64,000 nt of DNA from Protula sp. h YS-2021 (taxonomy: Eukaryota; Annelida; Polychaeta; Sabellida; Serpulidae), in assembly GCA_949752745.1 (NCBI GenBank), contig OX457025.1, positions 54,469,869-54,533,868 on the forward strand. Direction: 5' to 3'. The notes below the pieces were generated by a model, which was not told where the DNA came from, searched no databases, and saw only the letters and a program-made list of their open reading frames with translations. Shown piece by piece: positions 20,301 through 31,629 of this stretch (positions within the stretch are counted from its first letter, which is position 1; each line of letters begins with the position of its first letter). The translations under genes and the position numbers were made by a program.

Positions 20301-23300
20301 AGCTTGTGAAGACTTCATTGACAATGCGATAGATATTGCACGAAAGTGGAGTGTTTTGGAGAAGCAGATAAGTGGCTCGGGCAAGTTGAAGCCAATACTG
20401 CTTGAGGAAATGCGTGCTCGGTATCCCGGCTGTGAGATTGGCGTCAGTGGTGAAACACTCGTCACCATCACCATTTCTGCCAACAGCACTCCGTTGTTTG
20501 AATATCTATCTGCAGAAGGTGACTACACGAACTTTGCATTGACTGTATATGATTTATAAGAGTTTCATCTATGTTATATAAATACAAGTAATGGTGTTAT
20601 CGTTAAATGTATATATGCATATTGTAAAATTGTAGTCTTTTTATACGACGTTTCCTGTTTGCATTTTTTACATTTGTGCAGTATGCATTGATCTGGTTAT
20701 TGAAATTAGAAACGAAATTTGTATAATATTTAGCATGGTGTCATTCGTATATGAGTGGTGGATCAGATAATGAAGAAAAACTATTATTAGGCCCCAACCC
20801 TTCGGACTGAGGCCTGTAGGTTTGGGGGTGTCCGTCCGTCTGTCCGTCATCGCTTTATACCCCTATGAATTTGGGGGGCGGTTGGGGCCTGCTTGTGTTT
20901 CACAAATACTTACTTGTTTATGTTGTTAAAGGATATCCTTTCATCGTCGAATGCCAAAAGGAGGTAAACGATGACTTTTGGCGACCTGAGTCAGTTGCAG
21001 AGAAATGCGGCAACGTTGAAGCCACTGTCAGAGTTATGGGGAATAAGAAGTCGAAGCGTATGCTGTTATCGGACTTCTTTAGGTAAATATTATAATTGCG
21101 TATAGCAGTTAATAAGTTTTGATATGGCGGTCATACGTATAGTAGCAATAGCAAAGAAATTGTTGTCAATTATATCGACACGAAACGCAATAAATTATTT
21201 TGTTATACATAAAAGACATGTGTTGTGTTACAGAGGATTAGATGAAGTTGGAGCCGAAAAGGTCAAGATATGTGACTATCCAGAAACAGACCCATGCCTC
21301 CAACTTTCTCTTCCAAGCGTTGTGGAAGAGTTCACAAAAATCCTGCCATTCAAGCGATTCTTGGCCCTAGAAGGCCCAATGAATATGGTACGTACGTAAT
21401 AAAAGCACTATGAAGGAGAAAAGAGTGAAAGTAAATATTATATTTTCATGTAGACATGGTTGTAATGTTAACATGGCAGTGTTCAGAAGAAAAAAAGTTG
21501 GGTCCTCATCATTTTGTCACTGACATTAACATATTTCAACGTTCCAGGTATCTGCATGCCACTGGGCCACGTACTATCCGGACGTCGGCCCAAAGTTATT
21601 CTGCGAGCATGGATCGCTGACCGAAGAGGACCCCGGAAACCTCCACTCAGACCTTGCTGATGCTGCCAACCTTTGTGTCTTTGCACAAGATGTGTCTCAA
21701 AAAGTTGAAAGAGATACCTTTGATGGCAAGAAGAAAAGGGCGGCAGCCAAGTGGCATATCTTTCAAAGGCACGACTACGACCTCGTAGTCAGGTGAGTGG
21801 ATTCTCAAGTTTTCATTTACCTGGTGACTGCATAGGGAGGGAATTAGTTGCCCCACACAATGAAGCAGGTATATATTTTGAAACTGTCTGCGATGTTTAA
21901 CTGTTTGTATCTATGTAAGTTTTTGTCTACTACTTTATCATAGCAATAGACCTGAAAAAAGCCAATTGTTTTCTTCAGATAAACAGTATATTCGTTAATT
22001 CGAATTCATTTGTATAAATGTGTGCTAAGAACTGTCGGGACGCAGCATGTTCATATTAAATTCATTGAACTTTGATTTATTAAAATCTTTGAGGCAGATA
22101 TTTGCAAAGGAAGAAGGGCGTCAGCTACGACCCAATCCAACAGCGTGAATGCTACTTGTCTGCAGAACACATGGCACGCTTAAAGGAAGATTATGGCGTA
22201 CAGCCCTTGAAAATTGTTCAATGTGTTGGGGATTTGGTAGTTGTACCAGGAAACCTTCCCCATCAGGTATGATACGTATAGTAGGCCATCATTTATAGCT
22301 AAAAAGGAGTCAATTTTATTGTCAATGGTGTAAAGTTATAATGAATGAAAAAGTTTAATAAAAAAATAAAGTTTTGTAAGAGTAAATCAAAATGAATCAG
22401 AAGTTAATTATGTCTTCATTTTCTGTAAAAATGTATTTTTGGCGATTTTTTTTTATTTTTGGGCTTACCAATGTTGTACTTTTAAGCAAGGAATGTTTTT
22501 CCTCGTGACTGATTGGGGGCGGGAGAGACATATCCGTTTTTGTTTTAACAAAAACACTGGACAGTCTAGTTAATTTAGAAATTAGAGAAAATTTGTGTAC
22601 ACTATTGTAGACAGTACAAGCAAGAAATTCATGCATTGATACTTATGGTACACACAGCGGCCACGAGTTATAAGTGGATGTTGCGAAAGGAAATATAGTA
22701 TCCTATTTTCTGTTACAGGTGAACAACTTAAGTGCTACAATTAAGTTAGCCATTGATTATGTGCTACAATTAAGTTAGCCATTGATTATGTGAGCCCATT
22801 CAATGCCAATGAGTATCTGAGGAATTTGAGACGAATCAAGAAAGAAACTCGCAGAGAAGATTATATTGGCATTGAGCGCGTTCTATATTACGGCCTGTTG
22901 AGAGCACTTAAGACTTTGCAAAGCGCTGATGAGGTCCGCAAACAAGTTGCCGAAATCAAGACAGAGGTTTGTACATAAAATAATACTATTATTACATATG
23001 GAGATAACCTACACAGTTCAAATGTCCATGAAATGAAATTGGTTGGATAGTGACAATAGTTTTGCTATAATTAACTTTCAAAATGATTAAGGGAGTCTCC
23101 AAAAAGAAGCCCAGGGTCAGAGGTTCTCATATTGAAACCAAATAGATGCACCTATGCCGTGAGTACTACTCTGGAAGTGCAGGCGTTTGTAGGGGTTGCT
23201 TAGTGTGAACTAGGCTTGATAAGGGAACTATCTTGTGCCTCGTGGGATTAAGCGTAGCAGTGTCGCCGGTAAATATTCGAACGTATTTTAGACTGTGAGG

Positions 23301-24696
23301 GAGAGGGGCTTTCATTTGGAATGAAAGTAAAGTGTTTATAAATGTATTTGCATATTTATAGATGGCCGAACTCAAAAAGGAAAAGGAGGAAATGACTCAG
23401 GAACTTTTGTCTCTCCGAGCTGCGAATGAAAACCTTAAACGAGAGCTCTCTCTTCAAGCATGCAGACTTGAGAAGGTGGAGAATGAGAGAGAGCAATTTC
23501 AACGTGAAATGAGGGGAATGACAGGGCAAGTTGCCTCCCTAAGGTAACATTGAAAATATATATATATATATATAGCGTAATGCTTAAACAGACCTCACGT
23601 ATTGATTTGTAAGGTTTAGAGAGACCGAAAAATAATATATACAGACGAAACCGGTTAATCGCATAGCCAATTTGCCAAGCCCTGTTATGCGTTTATCCGA
23701 TATATGCGTTTATTCGGAGTTCTCTTGTCTATATTTTTCAGCGGTTGTTATTAGACGTGCACTCCACCCCTCCCCCCCCCCCCGCATTTCATTTTTTCTT
23801 CTTGGCCGCGTATTTAAATGATGACTTTGCACTCATGGTTATGTGAGGCAACGTGGAGATTAAGGGTTTCAGGCCATTATTTAGTGAGAGCTCAGGCAGC
23901 GCGGGGATTAGAGTTGCAGGCCATTATCTGGCGTCAGCTAAGGCAGTGCAGATATTAACGGTCATTATCTAGTGAGAACTGAGAGAGTGTGGTGATTAAG
24001 AGTTCGAGATTCACTGTTAACAACCGCAAGTGGGTTGGTACATGTACACAATGGGTCAAGCAAACAGAAGACAATGGATTAAATAAATAAACGAGGAGCA
24101 GCTCACTGCCTTAGTTTGCTTTAAGTGTGGTATGCTTGGAGAGTCACCCAGAATTATGCAATTAACCGGAGGGCTTCCCATTTTATCCAGTTTATGCGAT
24201 TAAGCGGTATTCAATTATCCGGTTAAATTTCCAACAGAGAGCATTGGAAATGGTTTGGGATTTGCGAATAATATGCAGTAAACCGATTTATGCGTTTAAC
24301 CGGTATGCGATTAAGTGATTTCATCTGTATACATATATATACTTAAGTGGCAGAAAGTGCAACCGTTTTTGTGTTAAGTTCTTAAAGTGCGATTTAAGAT
24401 TGGCGGTAGTACAATGATTATTAGACTGTTGAGAGAAATATTTACATGTAAGATAAAATTGCAGGTTAATCCAGGAGAGACAAACAACGGAGTCTTTGAG
24501 AGCCAGGGTGACGATTTGTTCAACTGGTGCAACTGCAGACATTTCATCCACGTGCAGTGTTGCTAGAGGAAGTGCAAGCACAACCTCGACTGTCACAGTG
24601 AAATCTGGTGATGTACAAGCACAAGAGCAGTTGCACATCGAACAAAATCTAAACCTTGACAATGTCCCCCAAGAACAGGCGATTAAAAAAACATAA
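17346..24696 (+). CDS. KDM3-like: KDM3/JMJD1-type JmjC histone demethylase-like gene, 12 exons, frame broken twice
   Basis: Exons: 17346-17446, 17821-17877, 17943-18116, 19772-20015, 20303-20518, 20932-21082, 21234-21387, 21548-21792, 22098-22266, 22719-22966, 23362-23543, 24465-24696 (stop). Every intron is GT-AG and phases agree at every junction. KDM3 proteins demethylate H3K9me1/2 in the nucleus. The order here matches them: Cys-rich CRDLKGLKPCANC segment, SFINFRRYDVV, the KDM3 zinc finger (VCDKCDLGMFNAHQLCTQCG), then JmjC. Fe(II) ligands are visible: NLHSD (H 21643, D 21649) and LPHQ (H 22261); the cosubstrate lysine lies in TIKLAID. Lesions: exon 4 has a stop from an indel near 19772-19793, and exon 10 has a 29-bp duplication. 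N-terminal exons are not identified. It could be a decaying copy or carry assembly errors. Confidence 0.85.
18290..19737 (-). mobile_element. hAT element remnant inside the demethylase-like gene
   Basis: 1448 bp with inverted ends CAGGGCTTTACGTTAAC and CGTTAATATAAAGCCCTG. The flanks share ATATT. The minus strand near 18655-18790 reads CERDFSAVKLVKSD, a stop, then LSDLFLISNEGPPFEGY, which is the hAT C-terminal dimerisation region. The paralogous intron at 41440-41475 lacks the element and shows the uninterrupted GAGCATATTTCGTAATTTCAG-like site, proving insertion. Confidence 0.8.
19772..20015 (+). CDS. exon 4 of the KDM3-like gene: KDM3 zinc finger, with frame lesion
   Basis: Encodes VIARLETPGKTDVCDKCDLG and the C..C...C..C spacing of the KDM3 zinc finger. 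The expected phase from exon 3 gives DRFFLSA and then TGA at 19794. The paralogous exon at 41476 keeps an open frame (DGFFLKHKKANDGV). Alignment shows one base lost and three gained here. An ATG at 19793 is in the correct downstream frame, so an alternative start is conceivable. Confidence 0.75.
20789..20917 (+). mobile_element. HINE-like element A, copy 2, abutting a splice acceptor
   Basis: AGGCCCCAACCC...GGTTGGGGCCT...ACTTACTTGT. Its 3' end lies 14 bp before the acceptor AG of exon 6 (20932), so the element supplies most of the upstream acceptor region. Confidence 0.8.
22425..22569 (+). mobile_element. HINE-like element B, 3' fragment, in intron 9
   Basis: Contains AATGTATTTTTGGCGATTTT, GGGAGAGACATATCCG, the hairpin GTTTTTGTTTTAACAAAAAC and the terminus CACTGGACAGTCTAG followed by TTA. 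The 3' end is the same as at 36665. Confidence 0.75.
22733..22790 (+). repeat. 29-bp tandem duplication within exon 10
   Basis: The 29-bp block beginning TGCTACAATTAAGTTAGCC occurs twice back to back (22733-22761, 22762-22790). Exon 10 is 248 nt here, and 219 nt (73 codons) without the extra copy. The inverted exon copy at 27512-27730 has the block once and is open throughout. Confidence 0.95.
23362..23543 (+). CDS. exon 11 of the KDM3-like gene: coiled coil
   Basis: Sixty residues with heptad character (MAELKKEKEEMTQELLSLRA, ENLKRELSLQACRLEKVENE) joined in frame after the JmjC C-terminal helices. Canonical KDM3 proteins end shortly after JmjC, so this extension suggests self-association or partner binding specific to this lineage. 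Confidence 0.75.
23642..24327. mobile_element. pogo/mariner-like MITE in intron 11
   Basis: Ends are CAGACGAAACCGGTTAATCG and CGATTAAGTGATTTCATCTG with TA at both flanks. Internally rich in GCGTTTATCCG-type degenerate repeats and a C-run near 23770. About 686 bp, no transposase seen. Confidence 0.7.
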
Positions 24697-25406
24697 GAGA
24701 ACTTTGCTTATAAATCCACCAGATGCAGGACACAGGCATTTATGACCAGCGCAGAGTTGCAAGAGCATATGCAAGTGCATATTGTTGTCTGTGACATGTG
24801 GAAAAACTTATTCTAGGGCTTTTGACCTAAAAAGACACCTGCGAGACGTCCACAATGCGTGAACGTATAATGTGGCACTGCAGTCTCTGGCACACATGGT
24901 CTCAAACTACAAACTGTTATACGTATCACTTTGCAACTCTTCAAATGTAAATCATCATCGTCTGGTCTGTATTTTTGACTCACGAATACAGTTTGTTAGT
25001 CCCAAACCGGGGGCTTTAAACCCGGAAGGGGAGGAGCCATTAAGAACCAGGGTTACGATTTGTTCCACTGGTGCATCTTCCGACATTTCATCCACGTGCA
25101 GTGTTGCTAGAGGAAGTGCAAGCACAACCTCGGCTGTCACAGCGATATATAGTGATGTACACGCAGCCGACATTTGCACATCGAACAAGAGCTAAACCTT
25201 GACGACGTCCTCCAAGAACAGACAATTAAAAAACCAAACAGGACTTTGCTTATAAATGCTCCAGATGCAGGACACGGGAATCTATGACCAGCGCAGAGTT
25301 GCAAGAGCATATGCAAGTGCATGCTGTTATCTGTGACATGTGTGGAAATACTTATTCTAGGGCTTTTGACCTAAAAAGACACCTGCGAGACGTCCACAAT
25401 GCGTGA
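24465..25406 (+). CDS. terminal exon region of the KDM3-like gene and its tandem copy with C2H2 fingers
   Basis: Exon 12 continues in phase from the coiled coil: LIQERQTTESLRARVTICST, then a Ser/Thr-rich stretch (SSTCSVARGSASTTSTVT) and a stop at 24694. Just below, in another frame, two C2H2 fingers are encoded. They are damaged at 24700-24862 and intact at 25242-25406: YKCSRC...HMQVH and ICDMCGNTYSRAFDLKRHLR, then stop. The whole segment is tandemly duplicated (about 24487-24990 and 25040-25540). The natural frame from the Ser/Thr stretch into the fingers is shifted by one base in both copies. Either the fingers are reached by splicing or both copies have decayed. Confidence 0.6.
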
Positions 25407-25544
25407 ACGTATGTGACACTGCAGTCTCTGGCACACATGGTCTCAAACCACAAACTGTTATCGTATCACTTTGCAACTCTTCAGATGTAGATCATCATCG
25501 TCTGGTCTGTATTTTTGACTCACGAATACAGTTTGTTAACCCCC

Positions 25545-25770
25545 AGCCAGGGGCTTTAGACCCGGGAAGGGAGGTATTAGATTGGGTGTTTTCCGTCTTG
25601 TCTGTCCGTCTATCTGTCACTTTTTTATGCCCTGTTTTGTCGACAGCATATCTCTCCAACTATGATGCGGATTGCTTTGAGGTCATTGTGTCTCCCCGAC
25701 CAAGGGGAGACATATAGTGTTTCTACGTTCTGTGTGTGTGTGTGTGAGGGGTCGTGTACCCCGCGAACTC
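25545..25770 (+). mobile_element. two HINE-like 5' fragments
   Basis: At 25545 ACCCCCAGCCAGGGGCTTTA is followed by TCTTGTCTGTCCGTC and ATATCTCTCCAACTATGATG. At 25689 TGTCTCCCCGACCAAGGGGAGACATA forms a hairpin followed by (GT)n. Both show the hairpin plus TCCG-run layout of the other HINE-like families. CCCAAACCGGGGGC at about 25000 is an older relic. Confidence 0.5.
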
Positions 25771-26633
25771 GGCAGTGTGTTAGTTTTTTTCGTCAATTTT
25801 AGACCTTCGAAGTGGGCCTTTTTTTGCAAAGTTGGCTTCTCGAGATTGAAGCCAACTAGGTTTACACTTTTATTTTGGCTCGAATGTGCAAAGTAGACAT
25901 TAATTCCATATCCGCCTTGGGCCCACTTTGCATAAAATCTGGTTTTCACTTAAATTTCAGTGTGTTTGGTGTGTTTCACTGAAACTGTAGGGGGTACTGC
26001 AATAGAAAAGTGTGTGAACGGTTTGTAAATATTAATGATGTTTTCTGACAATTTCTGGTCAATCAGGTGGCCTCAGCGTGGTTTTCACATGTTTTCTGGA
26101 TCAATCACATGGCGGCAAATTAAAAGCACGTGTAGGGTATACCTCAAGATGGTGGGGATGTGAACTTGGTATGGCGGAAAGCTGATATTTTCAGACCTCT
26201 AAAAATCGCTGCACAGTTTTTGTAATAACGGAAAGCTACATAAACTATCATTGTTTCTTCTTAAAAGTCACTTTACTATAGGAAAAAGTTAATAAACTAT
26301 GTCAGGGAGAAGAAATACAGTGCAGTTTTGAAGGCTGACACCCCGCTCTCATCGGAAGAAACCATGGCACTCTGCTTCCGTATTATCATAATTTTAAGTT
26401 CAATAGCAAAGCTATTATGAACAATTCTTGTGTGAATAATTTTATATACTGTTATGAAAAATATTGTTTTCCTTTTGGTTGGGTTGTTCATTTTATTGAA
26501 AAATTGCGGCCTGTTTTTAAGTGCGTAATCTTCTGACGTACGTTGTCATTGTGTACTGGCTGAAGTGGGCCCATTGGTGTGCATGGTTGGCGGTTTCTTC
26601 ATAATTTTACACGCACCGACCTGTCATACTCTT
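25771..26633. other. no gene recognised
   Basis: Non-coding sequence between repeats. No motif or splice-consistent frame seen. Confidence 0.3.
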
Positions 26634-27345
26634 CAACAGCTGTCCCCCTCTCTCCACACTCACAGTTATTCATTTTTAACCACAGGGGGAATATATGCGA
26701 TCGACCACGTGTCGGTCGGTCCGTTGGTCTGTCAGCAAGAGCTTGTTAACACGCTAACTTAAAAACTCCTGCAAGGAATTTCATGAAACTTGGTATGTGG
26801 CTTCTATGGGAGCAAATACAGGTCGGTACTGTAAATGGATCAGGTCTGTCCAAGGAAAGTGGACCAGCTGGACTTGGAAAATTTCAGCTCTTGATTGACT
26901 ATTGTGTGACCTTGTTAACACGATAACTTAAAAACTGCTGCAAGGATTTTCATGAAACTTGGCATATAGCTTCTATGGTAACAAACACAGATCGGCATTG
27001 CAAATGGGCCATGTTCGTTTAATCAAAATGGAGCAGCTGGAAAATTTCAGCTCTTGGTTGACTTGTTAACACGATATTTCAAGAACAACTGCAATGATTT
27101 TAATGAAACTTGGTGTGTATATTCTGTGTGTACTACCAAGGATCAGTATTGTCAATGGGTTAGGTTGGCCCAAGGAAAATGAGCCAAATGCACTTCGAAA
27201 TTTATGAAATTCTGTAAATCATTCAGCATTGGAATGAGTTTGTTAAAGCGATATCTCAAGAACAACTGCAAGGATTTTAATGAAACTTGGTGTGTATTTT
27301 CTGTGGGCACTAACAAGGATCGGTATTGTCAATGGGTTAGTGTCG
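26634..27345 (+). mobile_element. HINE-like element C with four core repeats
   Basis: Begins CAACAGCTGTCCCCCTCTCT, then AGGGGGAATATATGCGATCG and TCGGTCGGTCCGTTGG. Core repeats of 150-175 bp start at about 26743, 26912, 27062 and 27237, each with TTGTTAACACGATA(A/T), CTGCAAGGATTTTCATGAAA and CTTGG. The same 5' end recurs at 31898. Confidence 0.75.
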
Positions 27346-27360
27346 AGTTTCCGTTTATAA

Positions 27361-27739
27361 GCCCTGGGCTTCTTTTTGGAGACTCCCGGTATCATTTTGA
27401 AAGTTAATTATAGCAAAACTATTGTCACTATCCAACCAATTTCATTTCATGGACATTTGAACTGTGTAGGTTATCTCCATATGTAATAATAGTATTATTT
27501 TATGTACAAACCTCTGTCTTGATTTCGGCAACTTGTTTGCGGACCTCATCAGCGCTTTGCAAAGTCTTAAGTGCTCTCAACAGGCCGTAATATAGAACGC
27601 GCTCAATGCCAATATAATCTTCTCTGTGAGTTTCTTTCTTGATTCGTCTCAAATTCCTCAGATACTCATTGGTATTGAATGGGCTCACATAATCAATGGC
27701 TAACTTAATTGTACCACTTAAGTTGTTCACCTGTAACAG
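27361..27739 (-). pseudogene. inverted duplicate of demethylase exon 10 with flanking intron
   Basis: Exon 27512-27730 (219 nt, 73 codons, all open) encodes VNNLSGTIKLAIDYVSPFNT and VLYYGLLRALKTLQSADEVR, the C-terminal JmjC region. It keeps both splice signals (CTGTTACAG and GTTTGT). The intron copy continues to 27361, matching 22967-23115 inverted, so this is a DNA-level duplication and not a retrocopy. Upstream on the minus strand it is fused directly to the 3' end of a retrotransposon at 27740. Confidence 0.85.
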
Positions 27740-30700
27740 ACTATAGCTTACAGGTTTGTTTCTTGTTTCCTGAATTTCATCTCTCTTTGTCATCAGTGAT
27801 GCACTGCCTTTTGTTGGTTGTTGGGCTCGCCCGTTTCATCATCAGACCATTCAGGCGGCCGGGCCACGGTAGGTGATCAATCCACCGTCTTAGAGAGATG
27901 AGGCACAATCATGATGGTAACCATTGCTTGTCGTGTCGTTTCAGCCAGATCCAATTTGACGTCTTTTCTGCTGTGTTTTGACATTCTTTACTTATACGTT
28001 TCCTGATGTTGCCACCTATACCGAGTAATTTACACGTCGCCCATACTGATTTTCCCATGAATCCTCTACACCCTACTTCGATAGGCATACACCACACTTT
28101 CCAGCGGGCTTCTTCACACGCGGCTTTCAATTCATCGTACTTTGTTCTTTTCCTCTCGTTCGCAATTTCTATGTTTTCCTCCCATGGCACTGTCAATTCT
28201 ATCATAATCACTTGGCGTGTTTTTGTTGACCACAGCACTATATCTGGTCTCAATGTTATAGCTGTGATCTCTCCAGGGAGCTGCAGTTTTCTACGCAAAT
28301 CTACGCGTATTTGCCAGTCTGTTGCTGTTGCTAAGACACCAACTGTGCTTCTACGTTGCTTCTGTTCTTCTCCTGCTTTGACAAATTTGATTAATGTTAG
28401 TGTTCTTTGTGGTTTTGTGTTGTTTTCTTTGTTAACGACTGGCACTAATATTGACGAGATAGCTTCTAATACTTTGTCATGTCTCCATCGGTACCTTCCT
28501 TGAGTAAGAGCTGTTCTGCACGATGACAGTACATGCTCCAGTTTCCCTCTCTTTCCACACAGTTTGCAACCGTCGTCTTCTGTCTTGTACCATAGTTTAA
28601 GGTTTGCGGGTGTTGGTAGTAGGTCGTATACACTACGTAGCAGGAATCCAAGCTGCATAGGTTGTTTTTGCAGTATTTCGTGCCATGTCACTTTTCTTGG
28701 TGTTGCACTTTCCCATCTCGTCCAGGCTCCCTGGGCGCCCATACCCACTGCCTTTACTCTTCGTTGATCTTCTTCACTCTCTCGTATCTCACGTTGTATT
28801 ATGGACCTTCTCTCCTTGGTGTTTGCCTCGGTCCATTTCACTCGTGGTGTTACATCCAGGCCTCTTCTCCCTTGTCTCACAGTTCCGACTAATTCTTTGT
28901 TTTTGTACGCTGCTCTTCGCATCTTCAATGCTCTTCTGCACTGACCAGCGCCCACGTTGACTCAGTTGAACTTTTGCTCCTCGTATTGTATTGTCTTTTG
29001 ATTCGTCGAGCATCACTTGTCCTCTTACGCGGCTAACTTTGTATTCTTCTTTCACTGATGACAGCGGCAGCTGAAGCTTGTTGGTTTTCCCATAGAGTCC
29101 CACCGTAGAAAAACTCTGGGGCACACCGAGCCACTTGCGCAATTGCTTGCTTGCCATCCTTTCCATTTCTTCCACACTGCTCATCGGGATAGTCGTGGCA
29201 TCACACCGTGCTGGAAACACCATGCCTTGTATCTTCCAGGTAGCGGGGCCTTTTCTATTTTGCACAGATGTTCTTGTAGCTGCTGGATAGTTTTCCTGGA
29301 ATTTTCCGTGTCGCGTAAGCTTCCATCGTACCATTTTCCAAGGCACTTCACCGGTTCTTCACTCACTGTCGGGATGGTAACGTCTCCTATCTTAAATTTC
29401 ACGTTCTTCCCTATTTTCCCTTTGATGATGACTAAACTCCTACATTTTCGTGCCTTGAATGCCATTCTTGCCCATACCGTTAGCTCATAAAGTTTGTTTA
29501 AGATCCACCTCGCGCCTTGTGGTTGTGCTGTATTTATAGTTAGATCGTCCATAAATGCTTTGATCGGTTTTTGTTGAATTTCATTCACCTTTGGTCCCTT
29601 GCATTCTTTTTCTGCGGTCTTTATCATGATGTTCATAGCAGCCAGGAATACTATAACCGATACCGTGCAGCCCGTGACTATACCCTTCTCTAGTCGCTGC
29701 CACTTTGTTGTAAAGTCAGTTGTGGTGAATCTGAATTTGAGCTTTTGGAAGTAGTTCTTGATAATGTTGATTAGTTTCTCTGGTACGTGGTACTTCTCTA
29801 GTGCCAACATAACAAGCTCGTGTGGTACTGAGCCGTACGCGTTTGCTAGGTCCAACCATATTAACGTGATGTTTCCTCGTCTCGTTTTGGCATCTTGTAA
29901 CAGTTTTGTTATCATACTGTTATGCTCCCAACATCCGGAGAAACCTTCGACGCCTCCTTTCTAAGTTGATGTATCAATGTACCCGTTCTTGACCATGTAG
30001 TTTGTTAGTCGTCGTGCTATTATTGAGAAGAAGATTTTCCCTTCAACATCAAGCAAAGATATCGTGCGGAACTGGTCTATGCTTGAGGAGTTTACTTCTT
30101 TTGGAACAAAGCAGCCTTCCGCTCTTGTCCATTCCTTTTTTGCCTTTTTATATAAGAAATCAATCTTGTTTGAGCACCTTTAAACGCTCACTCAAAACAT
30201 ATCTTTTTAAAAGTGCCTATAAATGTTAGTATTTCTATCAGTATTAGCGTTTCAATCTAGTCTATATTCATTTTATTGCAGTTCTCAGTATCAGATAAAA
30301 TAACTTGGATTTTAATCTATTTAAATGTTATTGTTGTCCGCTTAGTTCTGTTAAGCGGGGTATAAATGGTGCTAAATAAATAAATAAATAAATTCCTCTG
30401 GTATGTTTCCTTTCCTCCAAACTACCACGAGCTGGCGCCACAGCATGTGTAATAAACGCGGGCATTTCTTGTACACTAAGTATGGTATTCCGCTGGGGCC
30501 AGGTGCTGACTTTGCTCTTGCTTTCTTGACGACTTCTTTCACCTCCTTCCATGTGATATCTCCACTCTGAAACTCTGTTGTTGGTCTTTCTGGTGTTTCT
30601 AAGTAGTCAAAAACTGGGAGTGGATCTTCTCTGTTCTTATCATTATGGACCGTTGCTAGATGTTCTTCAACTTTCCTTTGACTACATGTGAGTTTCCCGC

Positions 30701-31629
30701 TTTTTTCCTTCCCAAGTAAATCTGATGTATACTTAAATGGATGTGAGATGAATTGCTCTTTTTCTTTACGGCGCCTTTTACATTTCCTACGTTGTTGTTC
30801 TGCTTGTCTCAGCTTTTTTAGTTTCTTTCTCAATTGTTGGCGTAGGTCATCCAATGCTCCTTTTTCCTCCGCTTTTGCTTGTTTCCATCTTTTTGAGAGC
30901 GCCTTCAGTTCTCTTCTCACCTCTTCTTTCCTCCTATCTCGTCGGTTCTCGTGTTTGTTACTATTCACAGATGGTGTCCTCTCAATCACTCCAAATCTTT
31001 CCTTTGATACTGTATACACTATCTTCGTGAGGGTATTTATTTTCTCGGTCACTTTGCCTTTCATTGATGTTTCCAAGATTCCTACTAGATCATCTTCCAG
31101 ATGTTTCCAATCTAATTCCCTGCTACTTGCTGTCCATTTAATCCTATCTTTTCGCTGTTCTACTTCGCCTGCTCTGTCTTCAACAGCATGGTGGTCCTGA
31201 ACACTGTGGTTTGCATCCGGGTTCTGGACCTCCTCCGCCTGACCAACCACTGGGGCTGAGCGTTGCTGCTGCTTTTCGTTTTTTATGTACCCTTCCTTGG
31301 TGTATTCTCAAACCCTTTTCATTTTTCAACACTTTGCCGCACTTGCATACTCGTTGTTCTTGGTTCGTGTTTCACTCGGGAAGCGTGATCGTCTCCATTT
31401 GTTCCGTCCGTTCCGACGCCTCATCCTTCCCCCCTCTCGGGTCGCCGTGGGGATATTTTCTCTTATGTCTCTTTGTAGCGATTAATAACTTCACATGCGG
31501 GGGTGCCGACCCTTCATGCTGCTTTGTTTGGTCTCTGCCAATGTCACCCGTCTTACCAGGTCGTAGCTCGTCTTACCGAGTTGTAGCCGGCCTTTCCCGG
31601 CGGTCACTGGGTTGTATCCAGGTGTGGTA
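27740..31629 (-). pseudogene. non-LTR retrotransposon with restriction-like endonuclease, decayed
   Basis: Minus-strand pieces in order. Residues of 31250-30400 are charged, coiled-coil-like, ending at ARAKSAPGPSGIPYLVYKKC (start of RT). RT core at 29915-29181 has LIWLDLANAYGSVPHELV, KGIVTGCTVSVIVF and the catalytic FMDD. The C-terminal part at 28955-27909 has a CCHC-type finger (CKLCGKRGKLEHVLSSC) and an RLE nuclease signature, RPDIVL followed by MIELTVPWEENI. RLE elements (R2/R4/NeSL-like) lack an apurinic endonuclease; the exact clade is not resolved. Lesions: a stop near 29965, frameshifts near 29220 and 28950, and an inserted LINE tail at 30137-30391. Confidence 0.82.
30137..30391 (+). 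mobile_element. 5'-truncated CR1/L2-like LINE tail
   Basis: Matches the 3' end of the element at 48845-50395 almost base for base: coding LYKKSILFEHL-frame relic of the FKRSLKTYLFKSAYKC terminus, 3' UTR and (AAAT)n tail. The flanks repeat ATTCCT (30131-30136, 30392-30397). It interrupts the RT frame of the older element. Confidence 0.85.
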
